Positions 17,140 to 25,052 of a stretch of DNA of 50,416 nucleotides are shown piece by piece. Under the pieces are notes generated by a model. It worked only from the letters and a program-made list of their open reading frames with translations, did not search any database and was not told the DNA's origin. Position 1 is the stretch's first letter; each line of letters starts with the position of its first letter. This DNA is from a virus: positions 1 to 50,416 of IMG/VR virus record IMGVR_UViG_3300033145_001556; one strand, 5' to 3'. The position numbers were made by a program, and so were the translations under genes.

Positions 17140-18135
17140 ATGCGGTGGGGATGCTTGCTGGTGGCTGGGGTGGCGATGGGGTGCTCGGGAGACGGACCGA
17201 CTGCGACTTCGTCCTCGACGGACGGCGCGAGCGGCAGCGTGAACGACGCGGGCCTCGACGTGAACGCCAGCGGCGGATCCGTGAGCGGAGCGGCGGGTCT
17301 CATGAACGTCGGCGGCGCGAGCGGCGTCGCAGGCGGCGCGGGAGGGCCTGATTCTGGTCCACTCGGGGGCAGCAGCGGGATCGCGGTCGGCGGCATCGGT
17401 GGGCTAGCTGGGTCCGCAACGGGGGGAGAGTCGCCCACGGGGGGTGTCGCTGGCACCTCGGGGAGCTCGGGGGCGAGCGGAGGGCTCGGAGGTACCGGGG
17501 GCGGGTCAGGGAGCAGCGGGGTAGGTGCGACGAGCGGCGTCGCAGGGGCTAGCGGCAGTGGCGGAACCAGCGGGGCCTCGGGCAGCAGTGGCGCTAGCGG
17601 GTCCGGCGGCGACGGTGGAGCCGCTGGAGCCGTTGGTTGTCTGCCTCTCAGCGCGTCCGGATTCGATTGCGCCTCCAACTGTGAGCTGCCCGTGACCTAC
17701 GTCTGGGGGGAGTTCGAGTGCAGCCGGGTATGTGCGGGCGTGCCTCCGAGCTTCGACGAGACCATCCAGAGCGCGGCCCGAGCCGACATCTCCTACGTCT
17801 TTCCGGAGGTGATGCCGTCTCTCGACTGCGCGACCTGCGGGTCGGTAGTCTGGTCGTTCAGCGTGCGGGTCACCACAGTAGGGAGCGACGGCGCGGACGT
17901 GTGCGCCCGCGCCACCACGTCCCCAGGGCGTCTGGTGTCCTCAAGCTACGCGAGCAGCGAAGCACTGTGCGGGGATGTGGCGGAAGCGGCGGACTGCGTG
18001 GTGGGCGACGCGAACGCCTACAATCCGGAGAACCAGCTGCGGTTCACCGCAATGGCAGAGGGTGACGGGCCCGAGGGATGGCTCAGGATTGAAACCGCGA
18101 TCTTCACCGGCTCGTGCCCGCTGACATGTCCATGA
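17140..18135 (+). CDS. Gly/Ser-rich cell-surface lipoprotein (inserted cargo gene)
   Basis: 331 aa on the strand opposite the virion operon. The N-terminus is a lipoprotein signal (WGCLLVAGVAMGC). Residues about 20-165 are low-complexity Gly/Ser/Ala/Val, rich in GASG and GGxGG repeats. The C-terminal ~165 residues form a globular domain with at least twelve Cys (FDCASNC, FECSRVC, LDCATCGS, CPLTC), probably disulphide-bonded outside the cell. Such proteins are frequent in Myxococcota genomes, which hints at the host. I infer a lysogenic-conversion or cell-surface cargo gene; function unknown. Confidence 0.7.
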   Translation: MRWGCLLVAGVAMGCSGDGPTATSSSTDGASGSVNDAGLDVNASGGSVSGAAGLMNVGGASGVAGGAGGPDSGPLGGSSGIAVGGIGGLAGSATGGESPTGGVAGTSGSSGASGGLGGTGGGSGSSGVGATSGVAGASGSGGTSGASGSSGASGSGGDGGAAGAVGCLPLSASGFDCASNCELPVTYVWGEFECSRVCAGVPPSFDETIQSAARADISYVFPEVMPSLDCATCGSVVWSFSVRVTTVGSDGADVCARATTSPGRLVSSSYASSEALCGDVAEAADCVVGDANAYNPENQLRFTAMAEGDGPEGWLRIETAIFTGSCPLTCP

Positions 18136-18344
18136 CCCCGCCCTCCAACGAAGAGTCACAGAAGTCGGTTCTCACGCGGTCGTTGCCGCTGCGCTACTTC
18201 CTCGCCATCGTCCTCACCGCCGCATGCCTCGCCGTCGCTGCCGGCTATGCCGTATGGCAGGACATGAACTCACAACGGGAGAGTGCGGACGAAATGAAGC
18301 GAGCGACGGACGAGGCCGAGCAGTTGCTCGAAGGTTCGCAGTAG
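18132..18344 (+). CDS. Small single-pass membrane protein, partner of the lipoprotein
   Basis: 70 aa from the ATG overlapping the lipoprotein stop (ATGA); an ATG two codons earlier is possible. A polar N-terminus is followed by a membrane helix (YFLAIVLTAACLAVAAGYAVW) and an acidic helical tail. It is coupled to the lipoprotein and ends four bases before the convergent minus-strand gene. It may act with the lipoprotein at the envelope. Confidence 0.6.
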   Translation: MTPPSNEESQKSVLTRSLPLRYFLAIVLTAACLAVAAGYAVWQDMNSQRESADEMKRATDEAEQLLEGSQ

Positions 18345-18347
18345 CGC

Positions 18348-18674
18348 CTAGCCCACCGTCCCCTTGGTGCTCAGCGTCTTCAGCACGTTGGGCCCCTTGG
18401 TGGGCGTGTTCTCAGCCGTGCTGGCCGGCATGCGCTGCAGCTCCGTGTCGCTCGTGCTGACCTTCACGGTGACCTCGGCGTTTGTCTTGACGTGGTCGAC
18501 GATCTTCGCGAGCGAGTTGCACAGGTCGGCGATCTGCTGCTTGCTGGCCGCGCCCGTCGTCCCGACGGGGATGCCGAGCTTCGGCACGTAGTCGTCATAG
18601 AGCTCGCGCGCGCAGCCACTGCCGCTGGGGTCGCCGTTCTCGTCGATCGTTACTGAGCCAGTCGTCATGGCCAT
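18348..18674 (-). CDS. Small hypothetical protein near the spike gene
   Basis: 108 aa (ATG at 18668 also possible). The N-terminus MTTGSVTIDENGDPSG is a common opening of small phage tail proteins. A helix (QQIADLCNSLAKIVDHV) and a Thr/Lys-rich tail follow. A GAGGTG ribosome site precedes the start. It closes the operon that contains spike, hub and tape measure, and faces the inserted plus-strand pair. Confidence 0.5.
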   Translation of the reverse strand: MAMTTGSVTIDENGDPSGSGCARELYDDYVPKLGIPVGTTGAASKQQIADLCNSLAKIVDHVKTNAEVTVKVSTSDTELQRMPASTAENTPTKGPNVLKTLSTKGTVG

Positions 18675-18683
18675 GGGAGCACC

Positions 18684-18992
18684 TCAGTCCAGGGGGCAGA
18701 ACAGCAGGAGCAGCAGCTCCGGTAGGGTGAGATCGGGCAACGCTGGGATCGGGATGCCGGGAAATGCCAGACTCAAGTCCGGGATGACGTAGCCCGGCAG
18801 CAAGATCCGCAAGACCGGCAGGATGAGCGAGGGCAGCGTGGGAAACGGGATCGCCGGGAAGCTGAGCCCGAGGTTCGGGATGACGTACCCCGGCAGGAGG
18901 ATGAGCAGCACCGGCAAGAGCAGCTCCGGCAGCGTCGGGATCGGGATGCTGGGCAGGCTCAGATCCAGGCTGGGGTAGGCGCAATTGCTCAT
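18684..18992 (-). CDS. Pro/Leu-rich protein of three ~32-residue repeats
   Basis: 102 aa. Three tandem repeats of about 32 residues share the form LxLPxIPxPxLPxLxLPVLxILLPGYVIPxL. Hydrophobic stretches are broken by Pro every four to six residues, so they are not ordinary membrane helices. It overlaps the upstream spike gene by four bases (ATGA). It lies between the spike and gp46-like genes. It might be a spike-tip, membrane-interacting or baseplate-packing protein; I recognise no family. Confidence 0.6.
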   Translation of the reverse strand: MSNCAYPSLDLSLPSIPIPTLPELLLPVLLILLPGYVIPNLGLSFPAIPFPTLPSLILPVLRILLPGYVIPDLSLAFPGIPIPALPDLTLPELLLLLFCPLD

Positions 18993-19738
18993 GCCGGCGA
19001 GAAGTAGACGCTGGGCGTCGGCTGGCTGGCAGCGCCCGGGAGTAGGGGCACAGCGGTGGTGGTGTCTGCCCCGAGTGCCACGATCCCGCGCAGATTGATC
19101 GAGTCGGCGACGATGGTGCACTTGCCGGGCTGCAGGTTGGCGTACGTGGTGGCGTCGGCGCGCAGGGTGATCCCATTGTCGGGGTCCATCACCATGGCCA
19201 TGCCGTCCCCGTGCAGCAGCGCCACGGTGTTCTCGACGGGGTTCATGATGAGCGAGTGAGCCTTGGCGTGGACTCCGTTGCTGAACTCCCGCGGGCAGTA
19301 CAGGACGCAAACGGTCGCCTTCTGGTCGCCCGAGTTGCTCGAGTCCTCGAAGGCGAGGAAGCCTCCGCCGTACCCCACCAGGGCCACGCTCCCCGCCTTG
19401 GGGTTGGCGTAGATGCGGTTGAACCGCAGGTCCCGCCACGCCAACGGCACCAGCTTGTCACCGACGCGCGCCGCCATCGCCTCTGCTCCGAGGGTCTCGG
19501 TGCCGTCGGGGACGTCGACCTCTTCGGGAGGTCGCGGCCGGAACACGATGCCCGGGGCGCCGTAGGCTTCCGCGTCCTGCTCGACCTCCCCGTCCTCCTC
19601 CGGATCCTCGCTGAAGGACCCGACGGCGCCGGCGCCGCCGACGAGCACGGCGTTGTGGCGTCCCTCGACGGTCGAGCCGCGGACCTCCATGTAGGAGATG
19701 GCCCAGTCGCTGAACGTGCCGACTTCGCCGAGCGGCAT
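18989..19738 (-). CDS. Baseplate spike/assembly protein V-like (Mu gp45-like)
   Basis: 249 aa. Position between the hub gene and gp46-like, and beta-rich C-terminal text (VENTVALLHGDGMAMVMDP, GITLRADATTYANLQPGKC, IVADSINLRG), fit gpV/gp45-like spike proteins, whose C-terminal beta-helix pierces the outer membrane. An acidic insert (EDPEEDGEVEQDAE) lies near residue 45. It overlaps the hub stop by one base. The call rests on order and repeat-like strands rather than a strong signature. Confidence 0.55.
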   Translation of the reverse strand: MPLGEVGTFSDWAISYMEVRGSTVEGRHNAVLVGGAGAVGSFSEDPEEDGEVEQDAEAYGAPGIVFRPRPPEEVDVPDGTETLGAEAMAARVGDKLVPLAWRDLRFNRIYANPKAGSVALVGYGGGFLAFEDSSNSGDQKATVCVLYCPREFSNGVHAKAHSLIMNPVENTVALLHGDGMAMVMDPDNGITLRADATTYANLQPGKCTIVADSINLRGIVALGADTTTAVPLLPGAASQPTPSVYFSPA

Positions 19739-20880
19739 CAGAGCCTCCAGATCCCCTTCGCGGTGGTGAGTAGCTCGGTAGTGTGACCGCGCTGGGCGCT
19801 GCCGCGCAGCGTGCAGCGGTAGACCAGATACGGCCCCATGACTCCGCCGGCCACCGCGATGTTCAGGTCGGTGACGGTGTCGATGCCGTAGTCGGTCCGC
19901 TCGTGCCCGTCCCAGTAGCTCAGGTCGTAGGTCTCGAGGCGCCAGGCGTCCTTCATCAGGCTGCGCAGGCTCATCTCCCGGCGAGATCGCGCCTCGGCCT
20001 GGGCCTGGGTCTTGATTCCCTCGTCGATGACCACGGCGCTTCGGTCGAGGCCGGGCGACACCGCCAGCAGGACTGGATCGACCGTGAGGAACTTCACCTT
20101 GGCCTTGGACTGGTCGCGCCCGCCGCCGACGCCGTACACCCAGAGGCTCAGAGGGACCTGCTCGTAGTCCTCGGTCTTCTCGGCGCTCAGCAGGTTGTTT
20201 CCGCGGGTGTCGGAGCCGGTGCGCACCAACTGCAGGCGGTAGCTCGGCGGCTGCCCGTCGTAGGGAGCGCCGACGACGATCTTGCCGTTCGGGGCGTCCC
20301 AATGGGTCAGGTGGAAGCGGTTGAGGTGTCGCTCCACGAACGCGTACACGGTTTCCGGCGGGTGGGGCTTGGCGGCGTCTTCCTTCAGAGCTTGCAGGTC
20401 CGGCGGGCGGCTGCGGTCCCCGCCGCGACCGGTGAGCAGGTCGCGGGCCAGGGCCCCGCCCCAGTAGAAGTCGCTCTCGGTGAGGCCCATCCGGGCGTAG
20501 GCCGCGAAGACCACGTCCTCGAGCGTGGCGTTGCGGACGCTGATCTTCGGGTCGCACGTCGTGAACATCGCGTCGGCCAGGCGCGTGCGGATGATGACCT
20601 GGACGGTGGCACCCGAGTCGGCGCTGACGGGGAGCGTCTTGGCGAGGAGGCGTCCGGTCACTCGAGGCCGATCGTTGACCACGATCTGGAAGCGGGTACC
20701 GGTGGCGAGGGCGTCCTTGAGGGCCGACCAGGTGCCGCTGTCGCCCAGCTCGAAGCGGGCCTCGGACGGCTGGGTCAGGTCCGTGGTGATCTCGTACTGG
20801 GTGGCCCGGTCCACCACGATGGAGAAGCCGCCTCCCTGGACGCTCTCGATACGGACGGTGTCGCGCGGTCGGGCAGGCAT
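19738..20880 (-). CDS. Baseplate hub protein (gpD/Mu gp44-like)
   Basis: 380 aa, ATG chosen because homologous text starts at MPARPRDTVRIES and the upstream extension is out of character. The opening beta domain (YEITTDLTQPSEARFELGDSG, FQIVVNDRPRVTGRL), a helical middle (AYARMGLTESDFYWGGAL, VYAFVERHLNRF) and C-terminal beta part follow the layout of late-control-D/gp44 hub proteins. It lies between gp43-like and gp45-like genes, as in Mu. Confidence 0.6.
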   Translation of the reverse strand: MPARPRDTVRIESVQGGGFSIVVDRATQYEITTDLTQPSEARFELGDSGTWSALKDALATGTRFQIVVNDRPRVTGRLLAKTLPVSADSGATVQVIIRTRLADAMFTTCDPKISVRNATLEDVVFAAYARMGLTESDFYWGGALARDLLTGRGGDRSRPPDLQALKEDAAKPHPPETVYAFVERHLNRFHLTHWDAPNGKIVVGAPYDGQPPSYRLQLVRTGSDTRGNNLLSAEKTEDYEQVPLSLWVYGVGGGRDQSKAKVKFLTVDPVLLAVSPGLDRSAVVIDEGIKTQAQAEARSRREMSLRSLMKDAWRLETYDLSYWDGHERTDYGIDTVTDLNIAVAGGVMGPYLVYRCTLRGSAQRGHTTELLTTAKGIWRL

Positions 20881-20884
20881 GGCA

Positions 20885-21838
20885 CTACGCGAAGACCACC
20901 ACCGGGGTGCCGGCCTCAATGAAGCCGAGGTCCTCGATGTGGCCGTTCAGGCTCATCAGGTCGCGGGCGTTCTGGCCAAGCTCGGAGGCGATGCTGTGAA
21001 TGTCCCGATCGGTCGGGAAGGTGCGGGTGGAGGTGGGCGGCAGCGAGGCGACGGCCTCGGCCTCGGCCTGGGCGGCGAGGTCCTCGAGCAGGAAGAGGCG
21101 CCGATAGGCGGGCTCGCCGTTCGGGTCGTTCAGCTGGTCGCGACCGGTGACGCGGGAGGTCAGCGAGTTGCGGATACTGCGCGCGGCCCGTCCTACCCGG
21201 CGCGCCTTGTGGGCGATGTCCGCTGCGAACTCCGCCGGGGCGTTCAGGACGCCCTCGAGCCCGGCAGCGAACTCGGTGATGTCCTCCCAGGAGCCGTCCC
21301 AGCCGCCTTCGCTCTCGGCGTCGAACTGGGCCTCCTCGACCACCCGCTGGATGTTGGCGCGGACGGACACGTTTTCGGCTGCAGGTCGGTCGAGGTTGTC
21401 CTCGTTGTCCTCGACGAACTTCACGGTGAGGGTCTCGCCCTCGCGCTGGCCCTCGATGTCCGCGACCCGCGACCACGTGTCCGCCTTGCACCGGATGTTC
21501 CGCTTCCAGGGCAGGTGCAGGGTGCCGGTCTTGGCGGTGAGGAACTGCGCCTCGAGCGCGTTGAGGCGGTCGGGCCACATCTGGGGCGTGTCCCCCAGGT
21601 CGGGCTCGGTCACCGTGTTGAAGAAAGGGCACTCGAGGTTGTGCTCGCCGGCGTTCGGCCCGGTCTCGTCGAGTTTCTCGCCCGGGCGCCAGGGCACTTC
21701 GCGACGGTTGAGGCGAATGCTGCCGTCGCTCCGGAGCTGGCCCCACACCATGAACAGGATCTGCTCCTCACCGTCAGCCTGCCACGAGACCGGCAGGAGC
21801 GTGTTCCAGCCCTGGCTCTGCTCTTGCTCGTCAGCCAT
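20885..21838 (-). CDS. Tail protein with DNA-circularisation-N-like and LysM-like regions (Mu gp43-like)
   Basis: 317 aa. The N-terminal ~130 residues (EHNLECPFFNTVTEPDLGD, LPWKRNIRCKADTW, ETLTVKFVEDNED) recall the DNA circulation protein N-terminal family of Mu gp43-type tail proteins. A helical middle follows. The last ~45 residues (DIHSIASELGQNARDLMSLNG, then GTPVVVFA) look like a LysM repeat, which in tail proteins joins spike and tube or contacts peptidoglycan. Confidence 0.6.
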   Translation of the reverse strand: MADEQEQSQGWNTLLPVSWQADGEEQILFMVWGQLRSDGSIRLNRREVPWRPGEKLDETGPNAGEHNLECPFFNTVTEPDLGDTPQMWPDRLNALEAQFLTAKTGTLHLPWKRNIRCKADTWSRVADIEGQREGETLTVKFVEDNEDNLDRPAAENVSVRANIQRVVEEAQFDAESEGGWDGSWEDITEFAAGLEGVLNAPAEFAADIAHKARRVGRAARSIRNSLTSRVTGRDQLNDPNGEPAYRRLFLLEDLAAQAEAEAVASLPPTSTRTFPTDRDIHSIASELGQNARDLMSLNGHIEDLGFIEAGTPVVVFA

Positions 21839-21844
21839 GGCGCA

Positions 21845-23833
21845 TCACTTTGGAGTCCAGCCCGGCGTGTTGCCGGGGGAGGGGGGCAGGCCGTGCGAGC
21901 CCCCGGCGGTGCCTGCACCCGGCACGACGGGCATGTTCGTAACGCGCACGTTGACGGTGCGACTTGCGATTCCGTCGGCGGCAGCCCGCCCGACCTTAGC
22001 CTCGTCGACCTTGGGCGGGGGTGGCCCTCCGGCGCCTTCAGCGGGAGCGCTGGCGCCTCCGGTGGGGCGTGCGAGCTCGGCGCGCAAATACCGCGCGGCA
22101 GCCTTGGCCTTGGCGAGTTGGTCGTCGGCGCCGGCGTAGGAGTCAGAGACCGCGGACCAAGCCCCGGCGGTTGCCGTGTTGACCACGCCCGAGCGTCGCT
22201 CCTTCTTCTGGCGATCAACGGTGGCGACCTTCTCCTCGAGCGTGGCCAGGGTCTTCTGCTTGGTGGCCACGGACATGGTCGTGCTGGTGGTGGCAGCCTC
22301 GGCTGCGGCTCTGGCTCCGGCCAGCGAGCTCGCCTCCTCGGAGCGGTCCGCAGCGAGATAGTCAATGCCGAGCGTGCCCAGGTAGCCGACCAGCACGGCG
22401 ATGGCGGCGATCCCGAGCGCGGCGCCGGCGACCCTCCACGGCCCCATCGCCGCTGCCGAGGCGCGGATCTGGACGGCGGCGCTGGTGCCGATGGCAGTGC
22501 CGGCCTTCGCCAACGCGCCACCCGCAAACGAGAGCGCGACCTTCCCGGCCATGTACCCGCCGACGGCGAGCGCCGGGTTCTTGATCGTGAAGCTGACCAG
22601 CTTGCGCATCCCCTCCGCTACTTTCGGGATCTGCTGGGCGAAGTCCTTCAACGCCTCCGTCATCTCGGGGCCCGTGAACTCCTTCTGAAACGTCGTGAAT
22701 GCCTGGCGCAGAATCACCATCGGGTCGTTCGCCATCCGATCGGCGGCCTGGCGCTGGAGTTCCGAGAACTTCATGGTCGACTTGGTCATGTCGCCCATGG
22801 CCTTGTCGTAGGCGCGGTACCCTTCCTCGGTGGCCTCCTCGACGCTCTTGCTCTGCTTGCGGGCGGTGTCGTAGGCATCCTTGAAGGGCTTGACCAGCGT
22901 GTCGTACGCGACGCGAGCATCACCGGTAAACGTTATCTCGGCGGCGATGCGTCCCTTCTGCGTGCCGAGCAACTTGCGGATCTTGTCGAAGGCGCTGGAG
23001 TCCGGCTCAAACTTGATCTCGGACTTCTTCTCCATGGCATTCAGGTAAGTGGTGTTGTCCTTCAAGTACTGGAACATGGTCTTGAGACCAGGCGACGCCT
23101 TCTCCCCGATGGCGTTGTCCAGAGCTCGCATGATCCCGAGCAGGGTGCTGAAGCCCTCCTTGCCCCTCAGTCCCGCCGCGGACGCCTCGCCGGCCATCAT
23201 GCCGAACCGCGCGGTCAAATCGTCGAGCCCTGCGCCACCGCCGTCCGTCTTCTCGATCAGGCGTGCCATGGCGTCGGCGGCCTCCTTGGGGCCGATCCCG
23301 AACTTGCGGGCGGCGAGTTGCGCGCCCGCCGCAAGCGTCTCCATCTTCGCGCCGGTAGCGGTGGCGGCCACGCCCATCGCCTCGAGCGACGCCTTGGTGT
23401 ACTCGATATCGCCGGTGGCCGAGTAGACGAGCTTGAAGGCGCGCGCCATGTCCTGCGGGGCCTGGCCCGTCTTGATGGCGGCGGTCTCGATCATCTTCTG
23501 GATGTGTTGCCACCGGAGACCGGTATCCCCGACGCGGTTCACCTGCTGCGCGAGGTTGCGGTACTCGTGCTGCAGGTTGACGGCTCCCTTGATTGCGGAG
23601 CCCACGGCGAAGGCCCCACCGAGTCCGGCGGCCATGCGCAGGTGACCCTTGAGGGAGGCACCCATGCCGGCGAGGCTGGCCTTGGTGGCGGTCAGCCCGG
23701 CCGCCGCCGACGCGGACATGACGGACTGCATCTTGGCGGCGGTGGCGCGCGCCTTCGCGGTGACCTGGTCGAGGCCTCCGAGGAAGCCCCCAGGCGAGAG
23801 CATCAGGCGGATGCGTGCGACCTTGTCAGCCAT
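21845..23833 (-). CDS. Tail tape measure protein
   Basis: 662 aa. Long Ala/Lys-rich helical text with hydrophobic central segments (AGLGGAFAVGSAIKGAVNL; AGAALGIAAIAVLVGYLGTLG) and the tape-measure-type motif of about residues 90-180 (LRWQHIQKMIETAAIKTGQAP). It follows the frameshifted chaperone gene, as expected. It is on the short side for a tape measure, which by family rule predicts a fairly short tail. Its ATG lies inside the last codons of the chaperone's -1 frame. Confidence 0.85.
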   Translation of the reverse strand: MADKVARIRLMLSPGGFLGGLDQVTAKARATAAKMQSVMSASAAAGLTATKASLAGMGASLKGHLRMAAGLGGAFAVGSAIKGAVNLQHEYRNLAQQVNRVGDTGLRWQHIQKMIETAAIKTGQAPQDMARAFKLVYSATGDIEYTKASLEAMGVAATATGAKMETLAAGAQLAARKFGIGPKEAADAMARLIEKTDGGGAGLDDLTARFGMMAGEASAAGLRGKEGFSTLLGIMRALDNAIGEKASPGLKTMFQYLKDNTTYLNAMEKKSEIKFEPDSSAFDKIRKLLGTQKGRIAAEITFTGDARVAYDTLVKPFKDAYDTARKQSKSVEEATEEGYRAYDKAMGDMTKSTMKFSELQRQAADRMANDPMVILRQAFTTFQKEFTGPEMTEALKDFAQQIPKVAEGMRKLVSFTIKNPALAVGGYMAGKVALSFAGGALAKAGTAIGTSAAVQIRASAAAMGPWRVAGAALGIAAIAVLVGYLGTLGIDYLAADRSEEASSLAGARAAAEAATTSTTMSVATKQKTLATLEEKVATVDRQKKERRSGVVNTATAGAWSAVSDSYAGADDQLAKAKAAARYLRAELARPTGGASAPAEGAGGPPPPKVDEAKVGRAAADGIASRTVNVRVTNMPVVPGAGTAGGSHGLPPSPGNTPGWTPK

Positions 23834-24562
23834 CGCGTTCAGCCCTCTTCAGAACCTGTCGGAGCTTCTCGTGCCACTCGCGTCCGTCCTTGCCGGTGAT
23901 GATTCGCCCGAGCTCCTCTAGCTGGAGGGTTCCGGCGTCGAGATCTCGGACGACAGCACATAGGGTTTGGCCGTCGGTGAGTTGCAGGCTTCCCTGGCCA
24001 TACGCACCATGAAGCTGGGCTGCGCGTGCCCAGCGATATCGGTCAAAGGGAGCAGGTGGCCCGCCCGGGCCACCGCAACGACCTTCGTCCAGAAGTCGTT
24101 CTCGTCCTCGACCGTATCGCGGACGTCGGTCAGCTGCTTGTAGACGGTCATCCGTCCCAGCAGGTCCTGCAGGCTGCCCTCGTCATAGCGCGCGAGCTCC
24201 TCGTGGTCCTCGAGCTGCCCGTGCGGCTCCTCCGGGGTGCGGATGGCGCGAGCGAGGAGACAGACCTGCTCCATCTCGTCGAACAGGTCCTGGTCGTGCT
24301 CGACGCTCAGTCCCTCGTGCTCGCCGAACCAGACGCGGGTGGCGGCGCGCGCCAGCACCTGGTCCTCGGGAGTCGGCACGCACACGCGGCAGTTGCTGAC
24401 CTCGACCTTGCCGGACGGCGCTCGGCGTCGGATCTGGTCCTTGAACATCAGCTTGCCGGAGTCGTGGCGTTTCACCTCGAGCTCGGCCCAGCTGCGGCCC
24501 CCGAGCTCGGGGATCGGCTGGTCCTGCCAGGGTTGCGGTTGTTGCTCGGTCTCGTTTGACAT
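23826..24562 (-). CDS. Tail assembly chaperone, long product by -1 frameshift (G/GT-like)
   Basis: 245 aa: residues 1-173 shared with the short product, then 72 residues read in the -1 frame after the heptamer C-CCT-TTG. The extension begins DRYRWARAAQLHGAYGQGSL and ends EWHEKLRQVLKRAERDG, well-formed protein text that has no start codon of its own. Its stop lies eight bases inside the tape measure gene. Lambda G/GT and most long-tailed phages make this pair by the same device; the T part recruits tail tube subunits to the tape measure. Confidence 0.7.
23918..24562 (-). CDS. Tail assembly chaperone, short (0-frame) product
   Basis: 214 aa. It lies between tube and tape measure genes, the fixed place of the G-type chaperone. 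Text is polar with an acidic middle (SVEHDQDLFDEMEQVCLLAR). The last 40 residues after the slip site have a less protein-like composition than the -1 frame. It has a GAGGAGG ribosome site directly after a terminator-like hairpin. Confidence 0.7.
   Translation of the reverse strand: MSNETEQQPQPWQDQPIPELGGRSWAELEVKRHDSGKLMFKDQIRRRAPSGKVEVSNCRVCVPTPEDQVLARAATRVWFGEHEGLSVEHDQDLFDEMEQVCLLARAIRTPEEPHGQLEDHEELARYDEGSLQDLLGRMTVYKQLTDVRDTVEDENDFWTKVVAVARAGHLLPLTDIAGHAQPSFMVRMAREACNSPTAKPYVLSSEISTPEPSS
24044..24050 (-). other. -1 frameshift slippery heptamer CCCTTTG
   Basis: On the minus strand the 0-frame codons are CTC-CCT-TTG, so the seven bases fit X XXY YYZ exactly. Slipping back one base re-pairs as CCC and TTT and opens the 72-codon extension. 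Confidence 0.65.
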
Positions 24563-24574
24563 TGCGTCCTCCTC

Positions 24575-24629
24575 AAAAACCAGAGCCCCAGCCGACTGGA
24601 GGGGGGGTACAGCCGATCCGGGGCTCTGG
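24575..24629 (-). terminator. Intrinsic terminator between tail tube and chaperone genes
   Basis: A perfect 10-bp inverted repeat CCAGAGCCCC (24580-24589) and GGGGCTCTGG (24620-24629) with a 30-base loop is followed on the minus strand by TTTTT. The GAGGAGG ribosome site of the chaperone begins two bases later. Partial termination here would give much more sheath and tube mRNA than chaperone and tape measure mRNA, matching virion stoichiometry. Confidence 0.65.
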
Positions 24630-24650
24630 AAGCCTTCGTGTGGCGGCGGG

Positions 24651-25025
24651 TCACTCAGCGGTGGTCTTGCCGATGTGGCTGATCTGGAACTCGATCCAGT
24701 TGTCGACGTTGCTGGTGATCTGCGGCTTGGTCAGCGGTCCCACGGTCGTGAACGTCTTGCCCGGCACCTTGAGACGGGTCTGCACCTCTTCGCCCTTCTC
24801 CCACTTCTTCCACCAGTCGCGCTCGAAGCCCGCCGCGCTGATCCCCATCTTGAACGTGACGGTGTCGACCCGCGCACCCGGGGTCCAGCCCGCGGGATTG
24901 GCGCGCAGCGTGGAGACCAGCTTGCGTCCGTCCTCGCACCCCAGCGACACGTCGAACACGTCGATGAGGTCGCCGGCTCCCTGCGAGAGACGGGCCTTCG
25001 GGAATTTGGGCAGCTCGTTGGACAT
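24651..25025 (-). CDS. Tail tube protein
   Basis: 124 aa, directly downstream of the sheath gene and upstream of the chaperone. Beta-rich text (RVDTVTFKMGISAAGFERDW, VQTRLKVPGKTFTTVG, QITSNVDNWIEFQISHIG) and the size fit myovirus tube proteins. A terminator-like hairpin follows. Assignment rests on order, size and secondary-structure pattern. Confidence 0.65.
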   Translation of the reverse strand: MSNELPKFPKARLSQGAGDLIDVFDVSLGCEDGRKLVSTLRANPAGWTPGARVDTVTFKMGISAAGFERDWWKKWEKGEEVQTRLKVPGKTFTTVGPLTKPQITSNVDNWIEFQISHIGKTTAE

Positions 25026-25052
25026 CGTGATCCTCCGCTTTCGGCCCCTCGG

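Noticed and set aside
20525-23899. Open frame of 1124 codons on the plus strand
   Set aside because: It runs antisense to hub, gp43-like and tape measure genes and its protein text is shadow-like (runs of Arg, Gly, Val, no domain). Long antisense frames are common at this GC.
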